A stretch of DNA of 34,940 bases from assembly GCA_030681595.1 (NCBI GenBank), contig JAUXSB010000037.1, positions 197,708 to 232,647 on the forward strand. The letters run 5' to 3'. Positions within the stretch are counted from its first letter, which is position 1. Every line of letters starts with the position of its first letter. The DNA is from Candidatus Omnitrophota bacterium (GTDB lineage: Bacteria > Omnitrophota > Gorgyraeia > Ghiorseimicrobiales > Ghiorseimicrobiaceae). The notes beneath the pieces were generated by a model, which searched no databases, had not been told where the DNA came from, and was given only the letters and a program-made list of their open reading frames with translations. The position numbers and the translations under genes are program-made. Positions 8,631 through 17,414 of this stretch are shown piece after piece.

Positions 8631-8777
8631 TGATTTACGGAGTTGCTAGACGACGTAAATCATAGCGAAGCGTCTACGAATTGAACCCCACACCCAGTTA
8701 TGTCGTAGAAACGCTTCGAAGTATCTGGGTGTGGGGTAAATTCCGGCAAACGACTTACGTTCATTACATTCCGTAAG
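8631..8777. repeat. Intergenic cluster of four inverted repeats, two interleaved
   Basis: TGATTTACG/CGTAAATCA; CGAAGCGTCTACGA/TCGTAGAaaCGCTTCG; ACCCCACACCCAG/CTGGGTGTGGGGT; CTTACG/CGTAAG. Confidence 0.85.
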
Positions 8778-8789
8778 CCGTGCCGTCAT

Positions 8790-9401
8790 TTACCTTCCGT
8801 AACTCTGAAATGGGACAGTCGGCTTTTTAAACTCTGAATCTTCCTTTAACGGCTTGTCCTTAAAATCCACGGGAATTATCTTCGCAACATGCACCCTTAC
8901 TGTTATCGCTTCCTCAAGCCCTAATATTTCCTGAATCTTATTTTTTATCATTTCCTGCAGGTTGCTGGTTAATTCCTGAATATTCGTCTCTGAACGCAGT
9001 ATTATCCTCACATCGATATTCAACTCGCCTTTTTTTCCGGCAACAACGTCTGAACGCGATTCCTTAATTTCTCCGACTGTGCTAGTTAGGCGCTTAATTA
9101 AATCTTCTACCGCGGTAAGAGCAATAGTTACCTGCCCGTTAGGATTATTCCAAGCAATAGTCCTTTCCTTTTGTAATTTGCCGGTCAAAATTTGCGCAAA
9201 AAACATCGTCAGGATTATAAGCAATATTCCCGCCAGGGCTAAAATCAGGCGTGAATTATATGTATTATTGTAAAGAAAATCTAATGCTGCGGCAATATCC
9301 CGGACTTCAAGCCAGTGAAAAGACAACGTAATCATTAAAAGCCCGAAAATGGTAAGAGCGGTTACATAGAAATAAACACCTAATGTGTAAAATAAGCGCA
9401 T
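8790..9401 (-). CDS. amaP: Alkaline shock response membrane anchor protein AmaP-like
   Basis: Two N-terminal hydrophobic segments, then a small Asp23-like domain; adjacent to asp23. Confidence 0.8.
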   Translation of the reverse strand: MRLFYTLGVYFYVTALTIFGLLMITLSFHWLEVRDIAAALDFLYNNTYNSRLILALAGILLIILTMFFAQILTGKLQKERTIAWNNPNGQVTIALTAVEDLIKRLTSTVGEIKESRSDVVAGKKGELNIDVRIILRSETNIQELTSNLQEMIKNKIQEILGLEEAITVRVHVAKIIPVDFKDKPLKEDSEFKKPTVPFQSYGR

Positions 9402-9413
9402 AGTAAACCCCCT

Positions 9414-9764
9414 TTATTTCTCCACTGACTGCACATCCACATTAATATCCTTAATCACCACATCGGTTATTCGTTCCACCGATGACTTAATATTTTCCTG
9501 GATTTTACCGGCAACCTCCGGCAAGTTAACTCCGTATTTTATGATTACAGGCACGGAAATAGTAACGTGGCCGTTTTTGTCAAAATCCACCTTTATGCCT
9601 GCGGCACTATCTTTTTTGCCAAAAAGTTCGTATATAACGCTCTTAAGGTTTCCGCCTATCCTTACTACGCCTTCAATTTCACTGGTTGCGATAGAAACGA
9701 TAGACGCAATAACATTTTTATATATATTTACCTTGCCTAAACCGGTATTTACTTCATCTTTCAT
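9414..9764 (-). CDS. Asp23/Gls24 family envelope stress response protein
   Basis: GLGKVNIYKNVIASIVSIATSEIEGVVRIGG...GIKVDFDKNGHVTISVPVIIKYGVNLPEVAGKIQENIKSSVERITD. Confidence 0.94.
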   Translation of the reverse strand: MKDEVNTGLGKVNIYKNVIASIVSIATSEIEGVVRIGGNLKSVIYELFGKKDSAAGIKVDFDKNGHVTISVPVIIKYGVNLPEVAGKIQENIKSSVERITDVVIKDINVDVQSVEK

Positions 9765-9801
9765 GCTTGACCTCGCTATTTTCGTTTAGTAAAAGCGTGG
9801 T

Positions 9802-11163
9802 TTATTCCTCCGCTTCGCTCTTTGCCTGATAGATATTATCCAGAAAATTAGTAAAAACCTTTCCTTCCAGAAATAAATTGTTTTCCAGTATCTTGCGATG
9901 CAAAGACGCGGTAGTCTTAATCGGCTCGATGATTAATTCGTCTAAGGCGCGCTTCATTACTCTGATCGCTTCGCTGCGGTCTTTGCCGTGAACAATAATT
10001 TTAGCCAGCATTGAGTCATAATAAGGGCTGATGGTGTAGCCTTGATAGATATGCGTATCTACCCTGACAGCCGGCCCACCCGGTAAATTAAGAACCTCGA
10101 TTTTACCCGGATTAGGCATAAAGTTATTATCGGGATCTTCAGCGTTTATACGGCATTCGATGCTTGCGCCGTTTCTTACCACATCATCCTGCCCGATATC
10201 AAGCCTTTCGCCCGCGGCAATCAGAATCTGCCACTTTATTAAATCTATACCATAAACTGCCTCTGTAACCGGATGCTCGACCTGTATGCGTTTATTTAAC
10301 TCCATAAAATAAAAAGATCCTTCGTCATCAAGAAGAAACTCCATCGTTCCTGCGCCGCGGTAATTAATTGACTTTGCCCCCCTTACGGCCGCTTCTCCGA
10401 TTTTTTTCCTAAGCCGCGCGTCTAATGCAGGGGAGGGCGTTTCTTCTAAGAGTTTCTGGTGCCGGCGCTGAATTGAACAGTCTCTTTCTCCTAAGTGAAT
10501 AATATGCCCATAATTGTCCGCAAGAATTTGAAATTCGATATGCCGGGCTTTGCTTATATATTTTTCAATATAGATATCCTGGCTTCCAAAGGCAGCTTCT
10601 GCTTCCGCCTGCGCGGTCATGAATGAACTGACCAGGCGCACATCATTATGGGCGATACGCATCCCGCGCCCGCCGCCGCCTAACGATGCTTTAATCATTA
10701 CCGGATACCTGATTTTACGCGCTACTTTTAATGCTTCGTCTTTATCTTTAACTAGATTATTACTTCCGGAAACTACCGGCAGGCCGGCCTTGCGCATAGT
10801 TTCACGGGCCGTCATTTTATCGCCTAATAATTTCATTGATTCAGGGCTTGCTCCGATAAAGGTAATTTGGCAGGATTCGCAGACCTCGGCAAAGTGGGCG
10901 TTTTCAGAGAGGAAGCCGTATCCCGGATGGATTGCTTCTACGTCGGTGATTTCCGCGGCAGAGATAATGGCGGGAATATTTAGGTAGCTGTTGGCGGAGG
11001 CGGCTTGGCCTATACAAATTGCCTCATCGGCAAAGCGCACATGCAGGGAATCCCTGTCCGCCTCAGAATAAACCGCTACTGTTTTTATCCCTAACTCCTT
11101 ACAGGCGCGGATAACCCGCAAGGCAATTTCTCCTCTGTTTGCAATGAGGATCTTGGAAAACAT
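9802..11163 (-). CDS. accC: Acetyl-CoA carboxylase, biotin carboxylase subunit
   Basis: [75 protein letters not shown]. Confidence 0.98.
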   Translation of the reverse strand: MFSKILIANRGEIALRVIRACKELGIKTVAVYSEADRDSLHVRFADEAICIGQAASANSYLNIPAIISAAEITDVEAIHPGYGFLSENAHFAEVCESCQITFIGASPESMKLLGDKMTARETMRKAGLPVVSGSNNLVKDKDEALKVARKIRYPVMIKASLGGGGRGMRIAHNDVRLVSSFMTAQAEAEAAFGSQDIYIEKYISKARHIEFQILADNYGHIIHLGERDCSIQRRHQKLLEETPSPALDARLRKKIGEAAVRGAKSINYRGAGTMEFLLDDEGSFYFMELNKRIQVEHPVTEAVYGIDLIKWQILIAAGERLDIGQDDVVRNGASIECRINAEDPDNNFMPNPGKIEVLNLPGGPAVRVDTHIYQGYTISPYYDSMLAKIIVHGKDRSEAIRVMKRALDELIIEPIKTTASLHRKILENNLFLEGKVFTNFLDNIYQAKSEAEE

Positions 11164-11176
11164 TTATTTTTTATAT

Positions 11177-11617
11177 TTATAGCGGTTCGATTAAAAACAT
11201 CGGCTGGCCGAATTCAACAGCCTGGGCATTCTCAATTAAAACTTCCAAAACCTTGCCTCTTATCTCAGACTTTATTTCATTCATCAGCTTCATCGCTTCA
11301 ATAATACATACTACTTGCCCGGCTTCAACGGTTTGCCCGGCCTCAATAAAAGACGGGGCTTCCGGAGAAGGCGCGCGGTAAAAAGTACCGACCATCGGAG
11401 ATTTTATTTCCTGTGTCCTGGCGCTTATTTTTTCGATAGTTTCCTGTTTTGTTTCCAAAGAAGCCATACGCTCCTTTTCAATAATAAATGGCGCAGCAGC
11501 CAGTTCAAATGAGCCTTTTTTTAACTTAATACGCATGCCTTCTTTTTCTACTTCAATCTCGGTAAGGCCGTTTTCATTCATTAAATTTATGATTTCTTTG
11601 ATTTCTTTAAGGTTCAT
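11177..11617 (-). CDS. accB: Acetyl-CoA carboxylase biotin carboxyl carrier protein
   Basis: IKSPMVGTFYRAPSPEAPSFIEAGQTVEAGQVVCIIEAMKLMNEI. Confidence 0.98.
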   Translation of the reverse strand: MNLKEIKEIINLMNENGLTEIEVEKEGMRIKLKKGSFELAAAPFIIEKERMASLETKQETIEKISARTQEIKSPMVGTFYRAPSPEAPSFIEAGQTVEAGQVVCIIEAMKLMNEIKSEIRGKVLEVLIENAQAVEFGQPMFLIEPL

Positions 11618-11672
11618 CCCGCTCTTCCTTTCTTCTTATCCACACATCCCCAAACTCGTCATGCGCGTTTAG

Positions 11673-12242
11673 TTATGGCGCCGCCGCCCTTTCTAAATAT
11701 TTGCCTTCCCGTGTATCGACTTTAATATAATCGCCGGCATTAACGAATAACGGAACGGGAATAGTCGCGCCCGTTTCAATCTTTGCGGGCTTAAACGTAT
11801 TTTTAGCGGTATCGCCTTTTATCCCCTGCTCAGTCTCAATTATTTTAAAAACGACGGAATTAGGCAAGACAATGTTTAGTAATTCATGCTTGAAGAAATA
11901 TGCCGTTACTTCTAAGTTATCCTTTAAGTAATTAATGTTATCACCCAGTTGTGCTTTGGTTAAAACGCTCTCTTCATATGCTTCTTGGTCCATAAAATGA
12001 TAACTATCCTGCGAGGCGTATTGATACTGGAGTTTTTTTTCTTCAATATAGGCGGGTTCAATATCTTCATTGCTTTTAAAAGTGCGCTCAAGTACTGTGC
12101 CTAATCTTACATTTTTAATCCGCGTGCGGATAAAGCCGGCGCCCTTACCAGGCTTAACATGATGCACTTCTAAGACTAAAAAAACCTGGTTATCGAGCAA
12201 GATTGTCAATCCGGATTTAATTTCAGTTATTGAGAGTGCCAT
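11673..12242 (-). CDS. efp: Elongation factor P
   Basis: KSGLTILLDNQVFLVLEVHHVKPGKGAGFIRTRIKNVRLGTVLERTFKS. Confidence 0.98.
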   Translation of the reverse strand: MALSITEIKSGLTILLDNQVFLVLEVHHVKPGKGAGFIRTRIKNVRLGTVLERTFKSNEDIEPAYIEEKKLQYQYASQDSYHFMDQEAYEESVLTKAQLGDNINYLKDNLEVTAYFFKHELLNIVLPNSVVFKIIETEQGIKGDTAKNTFKPAKIETGATIPVPLFVNAGDYIKVDTREGKYLERAAAP

Positions 12243-13284
12243 TTAAAACCCTTGCTCCTTTCTGAGTAATTAAAACCATATCTTCCAGCCTTACGCCGAA
12301 TTTTTGGGGGAAATAGACCGCAGGTTCAATGGTAAATACCATACCTGCTTTTAGGCAAGAGTTATTTTTGCGGCTAATATGCGGGCCTTCATGAACTTCC
12401 AAGCCGACACCATGCCCTACGCTGTGCCTGAAGTTCTTTGACCAGCCGAAGCTTGCTATATATTCTCGGGCAGCCTTATCTATCTCCTTAATGGGCACAC
12501 CCGGTTTAAGCCGTTTTATAGCCTTTCTTTTTGCCGCAAAGACAACATCCATTGCCTGTTTTATATTCTTAGCTATTTTACCCAGAAAGAACATTCGTGT
12601 CAAGTCGGATTTATAGCCGGAAATTTCAACTCCCATGTCCACTAATACCGGCTCATTATTCTGGATAATTTTTGTGCTGGTTTTGGCATGCGGCATAGAG
12701 CTGCGGCTTCCTGAAGCGACAATCAGGTCAAAAGATGCCTTTTCGGCCCCTTTTAGCCTGATGAAACGGTTTACTTCCGCTGAAATGTCTAATTCTTTTA
12801 CACCTGGCCTAATAATATCTTTCAAAAATACAAAAGTTTCTTCGGTAAGCTTTACCGCGGCCTCAATCTTGGCTATTTCGCCTTCGTCTTTTATTATGCG
12901 CAGCTTCTCAACTAAATCATAAATCGGCACCAGCTCAACTTCTTCGCCTAATGCGCCGGTTATTCTGCCGTATTCATAAAAAGACAAATGCCTTGACTCA
13001 AACCCGAGGCGTTTAATCTTTAGTTTTTTTACTATTTTAAGGATGTCCTCCGATAGCGAACCGGTTAGTTCGCGTACGGAAAATTTTATATTCTCCTGTG
13101 CTTCTTCGATGTAGCGAAAATCCGTAATGAGAAAGGTTTCTTTGGGAGAGGCTAGTAGATACGAATCGTCTATCGGATAACGGCAAAAGTATGAAACATT
13201 AGCCGGGTAAGTCACCAGGAATGCATCTATATCAGAACGCAAGATCTCCTTATAAAGATTGCTTGTCCGCAAATCATTCTGCAT
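12223..13284 (-). CDS. Xaa-Pro aminopeptidase/dipeptidase (M24)
   Basis: VDMGVEISGYKSDLTRMFFLGK, HSVGHGVGLEVHEGP, GMVFTIEPAVYFP. Confidence 0.95.
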   Translation of the reverse strand: MQNDLRTSNLYKEILRSDIDAFLVTYPANVSYFCRYPIDDSYLLASPKETFLITDFRYIEEAQENIKFSVRELTGSLSEDILKIVKKLKIKRLGFESRHLSFYEYGRITGALGEEVELVPIYDLVEKLRIIKDEGEIAKIEAAVKLTEETFVFLKDIIRPGVKELDISAEVNRFIRLKGAEKASFDLIVASGSRSSMPHAKTSTKIIQNNEPVLVDMGVEISGYKSDLTRMFFLGKIAKNIKQAMDVVFAAKRKAIKRLKPGVPIKEIDKAAREYIASFGWSKNFRHSVGHGVGLEVHEGPHISRKNNSCLKAGMVFTIEPAVYFPQKFGVRLEDMVLITQKGARVLNGTLNN

Positions 13285-13311
13285 ATTTAGCGCCTTCCTT
13301 GTGGTTTGGCC

Positions 13312-13761
13312 CTACTGTTTTATGAGTGCTACAGCAGCCCTTAGGCCCAAAAGATAGCTTTCAATACCAAAGCCGCAGATTTGACCTCTGGCCACGCCAG
13401 AGATTAAAGAGGTATGACGGAATTCCTCGCGGGAATAGATATTAGATAAATGAACCTCTACGGTGGGGATACTGACCGCCGCAACCGCGTCCCTTATGGC
13501 GACACTTGTATGGGTATAAGCCGCGGGGTTAATCAAGATTGCGCTGTATTTTTTGAAAGAGGCGCCGATTAAATCAACAATCTGGCCTTCGTGGTTTGAC
13601 TGTCTTATCTCTAAAGCAACGCCTAACTCGGCGGCCAGTTTTTTAAGCTGCTTATTTATCGCTTCCAGATTTACTTTGCCATAAACCGATACTTCGCGCC
13701 TGCCTAGAAGATTAAGGTTCGGGCCATGGATAACTAATATTTTTTTATTTGCCTTTGGCAT
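13312..13761 (-). CDS. aroQ: 3-dehydroquinate dehydratase type II
   Basis: [66 protein letters not shown] start preferred over the 13785 start. Confidence 0.96.
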   Translation of the reverse strand: MPKANKKILVIHGPNLNLLGRREVSVYGKVNLEAINKQLKKLAAELGVALEIRQSNHEGQIVDLIGASFKKYSAILINPAAYTHTSVAIRDAVAAVSIPTVEVHLSNIYSREEFRHTSLISGVARGQICGFGIESYLLGLRAAVALIKQ

Positions 13762-13921
13762 CTGGCCCCCCTTCTGCCTCATCAATAAGCATTACTGGTA
13801 TTCCGTCGCGGATAGGATAACGCCTGCCGCAGGAAGTGCAGACAATTTTATCATTTTCCAGCCTTATATCCGCCTTACATGCCGGGCAAGCCAAGATAGC
13901 CAAAAGTTCTTTATCAATCAT
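13745..13921 (-). CDS. Trm112-like/UPF0434 zinc-ribbon protein (58 aa, absent from the ORF track)
   Basis: [58 protein letters not shown]. Confidence 0.88.
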   Translation of the reverse strand: MIDKELLAILACPACKADIRLENDKIVCTSCGRRYPIRDGIPVMLIDEAEGGPDAKGK

Positions 13922-13936
13922 TTAAATATTCCTCCT

Positions 13937-14287
13937 TTACGCCTGACTAGGCTTACGGTTTACTTTATTTATATATTTTGTCCTTAAATCATACAAGATA
14001 TTATCCAGCATACTATCTTCTTCCGCTGAAAGGTTTCCCGCGGTTTTTTCCTTTAACATACTCAAAGTATCAATAATAAACTTTGCCTGCGCTAAGTTTT
14101 CTTCCTTCTGGTTATTCGAAGGATTGGTGATTTCCCCTAAAAATATTCCTGCCTGAAGCGCAAGAGTAGTAAGAAAAAAAGGGAAATCCGGCTCGGGCAC
14201 TGCAAGCTCATCATCTTTCTGAGAAGAGCTTCTCTCTTTCTCTACGGCATCTTTCCAAGATTCGTCTATCTTCTTATCTTCCGGCAT
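13937..14287 (-). CDS. DUF1844 domain protein
   Basis: FPFFLTTLALQAGIFLGEI...NLAQAKFIIDTLSMLKEKTAGNLSAEEDSMLDNILYDLRTKYI. Confidence 0.85.
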   Translation of the reverse strand: MPEDKKIDESWKDAVEKERSSSQKDDELAVPEPDFPFFLTTLALQAGIFLGEITNPSNNQKEENLAQAKFIIDTLSMLKEKTAGNLSAEEDSMLDNILYDLRTKYINKVNRKPSQA

Positions 14288-14299
14288 TGCAAGTTCTCC

Positions 14300-15115
14300 T
14301 TAGTTAATAGTAACACCGGCATAACCTACCACTGAACTATAATCGCCGGTAGTATCGCCGCTATTTTCGTATTTTACCAATTCTGCTTTTTTCGCCCCTA
14401 AGGCACGCGCGGCAGAAAGCATTATTACTGCCGGGGCATAACCACACATGGTAATTTCCTCTTTTTTTACAGTTTCAAACAATAAATCCGCATCCAGTTT
14501 CAATATAGCTGCTATAGCCAAGTTGTCTTTATTTTTCGCAGCCTCTGCCGTTTCATAATGAGTCATATCGCTGGAAGCAATAATCTGTATCCTATCCGTA
14601 AGTTTTAATTCTTTAATCGCCTCAGCAATAGCCTTACCTATCTGTTTATAGACATCCAGATCGCCTCCTCCTATAACAATCGGGACAAAGCTAAAACTTG
14701 TATCGCATTTTAAGTATTGCAAAAAAGGCAGCTCTACCTCTATAGAATGTTCGTAGCTATGCGCGCGTAAATCATTTTTTAGATATGGTGATTTTTTTAG
14801 CAGTTCCGCTGCCAGCACAAGATTGATTTCTACTTTACCTAAGGGCGTCTGCCATATCTCTTCCGTATCCATACTGAAAGGGAGGCCTATGCCGGTATGG
14901 TTGGGCCCAATAATTATAAATGTATCTTTAAGGTTAACGCTGGATATGGTTGCCGCCGCCACCCTTCCTGAATACATATATCCCGCATGCGGCAACAATA
15001 AAGCAATTGCTTCTTTTTTGCTTTTTACCTTAGGGCAAAGCTCTGCCAGCTTTTTCTTTAAGATGCTTGCGCTTGCCGGATAGAACTGCCCTGCCACTGC
15101 CGGATCTCTTAACAT
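14300..15115 (-). CDS. amrB: AmmeMemoRadiSam system protein B (Memo-like)
   Basis: LRDPAVAGQFYPA, LPHAGYMYSGRVAA, IIGPNHTG, EHSIEVELPFLQY, SSDMTHYE. Confidence 0.93.
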   Translation of the reverse strand: MLRDPAVAGQFYPASASILKKKLAELCPKVKSKKEAIALLLPHAGYMYSGRVAAATISSVNLKDTFIIIGPNHTGIGLPFSMDTEEIWQTPLGKVEINLVLAAELLKKSPYLKNDLRAHSYEHSIEVELPFLQYLKCDTSFSFVPIVIGGGDLDVYKQIGKAIAEAIKELKLTDRIQIIASSDMTHYETAEAAKNKDNLAIAAILKLDADLLFETVKKEEITMCGYAPAVIMLSAARALGAKKAELVKYENSGDTTGDYSSVVGYAGVTIN

Positions 15116-15117
15116 AT

Positions 15118-16029
15118 TTAACCTAAAATTTTTCCCAGGTATTGCCTTGCTTGCATAATTTCTTCTAAAGTAGCCGGCGCATGCGCCTCTATTACTTTTA
15201 TGGTTTTATCTGTTATATACGGCGCTAACAAACTAAAGTCCAAGTCGCCTTTTAGCGGGGCAAGATGATCACGGCAAAACTTTACATCGTGAATGTGCAT
15301 GCCAATTAATTTTGCACCATAGGCTTTCAGGAAATCGCAGGCATGGTTTACAAACCCCAAGCTTTCCATTACCTGCGCGTGGCCCGTATCGTGCCAATAG
15401 AAAATATTTTTATTTTTAAAATAAGAAAGGATTATACCAACTTCTTCATAGCTGGGAATCTCGTGGGCATAAAACCGATTTTCAATGCCTAAAAAAACTC
15501 CGGACTTTTCCGCATGCCCGTTTAATTCTTCCAGGCTTTTAATCGCCTGCATAAGATATTCTTTGGCTTGGGCTTGTCTATTCTGCCGCAGCGTGTTTTT
15601 TATAAGCGTAAATTCAGCAGTATCTTTATTTAGATAAAGCTCTATTAACCTGCGCGTATGGTCTACAATTTCAACATAACCGCAATGTAGGACTAAAACC
15701 CTCGCCTTAAACTTGACACAAGAATCAATACTTTTTTTACTAAAATAAACTGCGGTTTTTCGCTCTTCCTCATTAATAGAAGATAACGAATAAACGTCAG
15801 GCAAAGCGAACTCTCTGGATAAACCTTTAGGGATGGGGCAGTAATTGTGCAGGCTGACTACTTTTATTTCTTTTTTCTGCGCAAGGCGCAAAATACCTTT
15901 GATTATCTTTGGCGTAAGGTTAAAGCTAAGCTCTACCTCATTAAAACCCGCCTTTTTGATTTCTTCTATTACTTTTGCCCCTTCAGAAAACCGCGCGGCA
16001 TTCCAAGAAGTAGAAAGAGCATAACTCAC
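15118..16029 (-). CDS. Sugar phosphate isomerase/epimerase-like TIM barrel protein
   Basis: GFNEVELSFN, VVSLHNYCPIP, LGIENRF, YWHDTGHAQ, IGMHIHD motifs. Confidence 0.88.
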   Translation of the reverse strand: MSYALSTSWNAARFSEGAKVIEEIKKAGFNEVELSFNLTPKIIKGILRLAQKKEIKVVSLHNYCPIPKGLSREFALPDVYSLSSINEEERKTAVYFSKKSIDSCVKFKARVLVLHCGYVEIVDHTRRLIELYLNKDTAEFTLIKNTLRQNRQAQAKEYLMQAIKSLEELNGHAEKSGVFLGIENRFYAHEIPSYEEVGIILSYFKNKNIFYWHDTGHAQVMESLGFVNHACDFLKAYGAKLIGMHIHDVKFCRDHLAPLKGDLDFSLLAPYITDKTIKVIEAHAPATLEEIMQARQYLGKILG

Positions 16030-16031
16030 TT

Positions 16032-16196
16032 TTATACCCTGCTTGTCCTGCCCTTTTTTCTCTTGCGTTCGCTCGGCTTTTCGTAATGTTTACGCTCCCT
16101 GACTTCGCGTAAGATGCCGTCTTTTTCAATCTGGCGTTTAAACCTTCTTAAAGCCGCTTCGAATGATTCGTCTTTTCGTACCTCAATCTGTGACAT
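16032..16196 (-). CDS. rpsU: 30S ribosomal protein S21 (54 aa, absent from the ORF track)
   Basis: [62 protein letters not shown] upstream. Confidence 0.95.
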   Translation of the reverse strand: MSQIEVRKDESFEAALRRFKRQIEKDGILREVRERKHYEKPSERKRKKGRTSRV

Positions 16197-16218
16197 TCTT
16201 TATCGTTCTCCTTAATGA

Positions 16219-16337
16219 GCACATAATTCCGAGGCTTCGGGATTATGTGTGCGAATTAATCCCGCTGAATGCATCAAGCTTATCGAACCTCATGGGATCC
16301 CATGAGGGATAATTTTAAAGCTGTTACAAAACGGGAT
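16219..16337 (-). promoter_or_regulatory. Structured rpsU leader: bulged hairpin plus 20-nt perfect palindrome within a short outer stem
   Basis: CACATAATtCCGAggctTCGGgATTATGTG; CCTCATGGGATCCCATGAGG; outer ATCCCG/CGGGAT. Confidence 0.65.
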
Positions 16338-16426
16338 AAGTTATAGTGGTATTAGCTAGTTATATAAATACTTTGTCCAGCGCCATCATTTATACCATGC
16401 AAAAACCAAGCTGTCAATGCTTATCC

Positions 16427-17140
16427 TTATTCTAAATCAAAGGAAATTATAATAGTAAAGGATAGCTCCGGGTAATCGAGCTCCTTTGGAATTACCGGAA
16501 ATGGCGCGGCATCTTTAATGCTGCGCATCGCTATTTCTTTAAGATAATTATCCTGAGTGGATTTATCGTCTATTACCCTTAGCTCTTTTAAACTTCCATC
16601 AGAGACGATTGTAAAATAGAGGCACACTTCTCCGGAATAAGCGCGGCTGTAATTGGGAACGAGGTGCTCTACAACATTATAATAAGCATAGCGGCGGATT
16701 TCCCCCCTAGTAGCCTCATAATATTTTAAATAAAGGGGGTTTTTCGGTAAATTATCATTCCCGGAAACAGCCTTTTCTAATAATAATTCCACTCTCCTTG
16801 GTTTAATCGCCACGAGCTTATCATTGTAAGCCTGCGGCTTATTTATCGCGCCTGCCTGCAATTTTGGTTTCGGGAAGTAATCGCTGAAGTCCGGAGGCGG
16901 ATTTTTGGCAATACTTAACGCCTCCGCCCTCTTTACGGGCTCAACCCGGCGCGCCTCGCTAACTTTAATTCCTTCTTTTTTAACGGACGTATCCTTCTGA
17001 TAAACCACTTCTATTTTCCGCGATACATTTTTATTTGGATTAATAGCCGAAGGCGGCAGGCTTATAAGAAAAGCGGTATGCACGGCTACCGAAAAAACTA
17101 AAAATATCGCGAACACTTTATCTCTTAGCATAGCGGACAT
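16427..17140 (-). CDS. TonB-like protein (N-terminal TM, C-terminal TonB-type domain)
   Basis: MLRDKVFAIFLVFSVAVHTAFLISLPP; C-term VCLYFTIVSDGSLKELRVIDDKSTQDNYLKEIAMRSIKDAAPFPVIPKEL. Confidence 0.78.
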   Translation of the reverse strand: MSAMLRDKVFAIFLVFSVAVHTAFLISLPPSAINPNKNVSRKIEVVYQKDTSVKKEGIKVSEARRVEPVKRAEALSIAKNPPPDFSDYFPKPKLQAGAINKPQAYNDKLVAIKPRRVELLLEKAVSGNDNLPKNPLYLKYYEATRGEIRRYAYYNVVEHLVPNYSRAYSGEVCLYFTIVSDGSLKELRVIDDKSTQDNYLKEIAMRSIKDAAPFPVIPKELDYPELSFTIIISFDLE

Positions 17141-17224
17141 ATTATTGAATTATCCCATGAAAACGCTTTCTCAAAACGAGGATTTATGTCTTGTTTTTAG
17201 ATATTCTTGTGGCATACTTATCTT

Positions 17225-17310
17225 AGAGATTAAAAGCTGGAGGGTAAGATAGCGAAAGCAACTTGAGGTCTATCACCTCTCCTTAGGCCCGTGAAACCGG
17301 GCCTTTTTTA
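17225..17310 (+). ncRNA. Candidate small structured RNA with own promoter and intrinsic terminator
   Basis: TTGTTT-N17-ATACTT, conserved-looking stems 17239-17282, terminator GGCCCG tgaaac CGGGCC TTTTTT at 17286-17309. Confidence 0.55.
17286..17309 (+). terminator. Intrinsic terminator
   Basis: 6-bp perfect GC stem and six Ts. Confidence 0.85.
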
Positions 17311-17379
17311 TTTATTAAATACATTATATCTATATTAACATTTATGGCAAGCATAATTTAGCCCATTTCTTGCCTATAT

Positions 17380-17408
17380 TTGACCTTTCTCCCATATAGG
17401 ATTATAAT
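17380..17408 (+). promoter_or_regulatory. Sigma70-type promoter for the DUF362 gene
   Basis: TTGACC (17380-17385), 17-nt spacer, TATAAT (17403-17408). Confidence 0.8.
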
Positions 17409-17414
17409 ATACCC

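Noticed and set aside
16980-17160. Leaderless start for the TonB-like gene
   Set aside because: A TTGAGA/-10-like pair can be drawn but the spacer is poor and the start codon is ambiguous.
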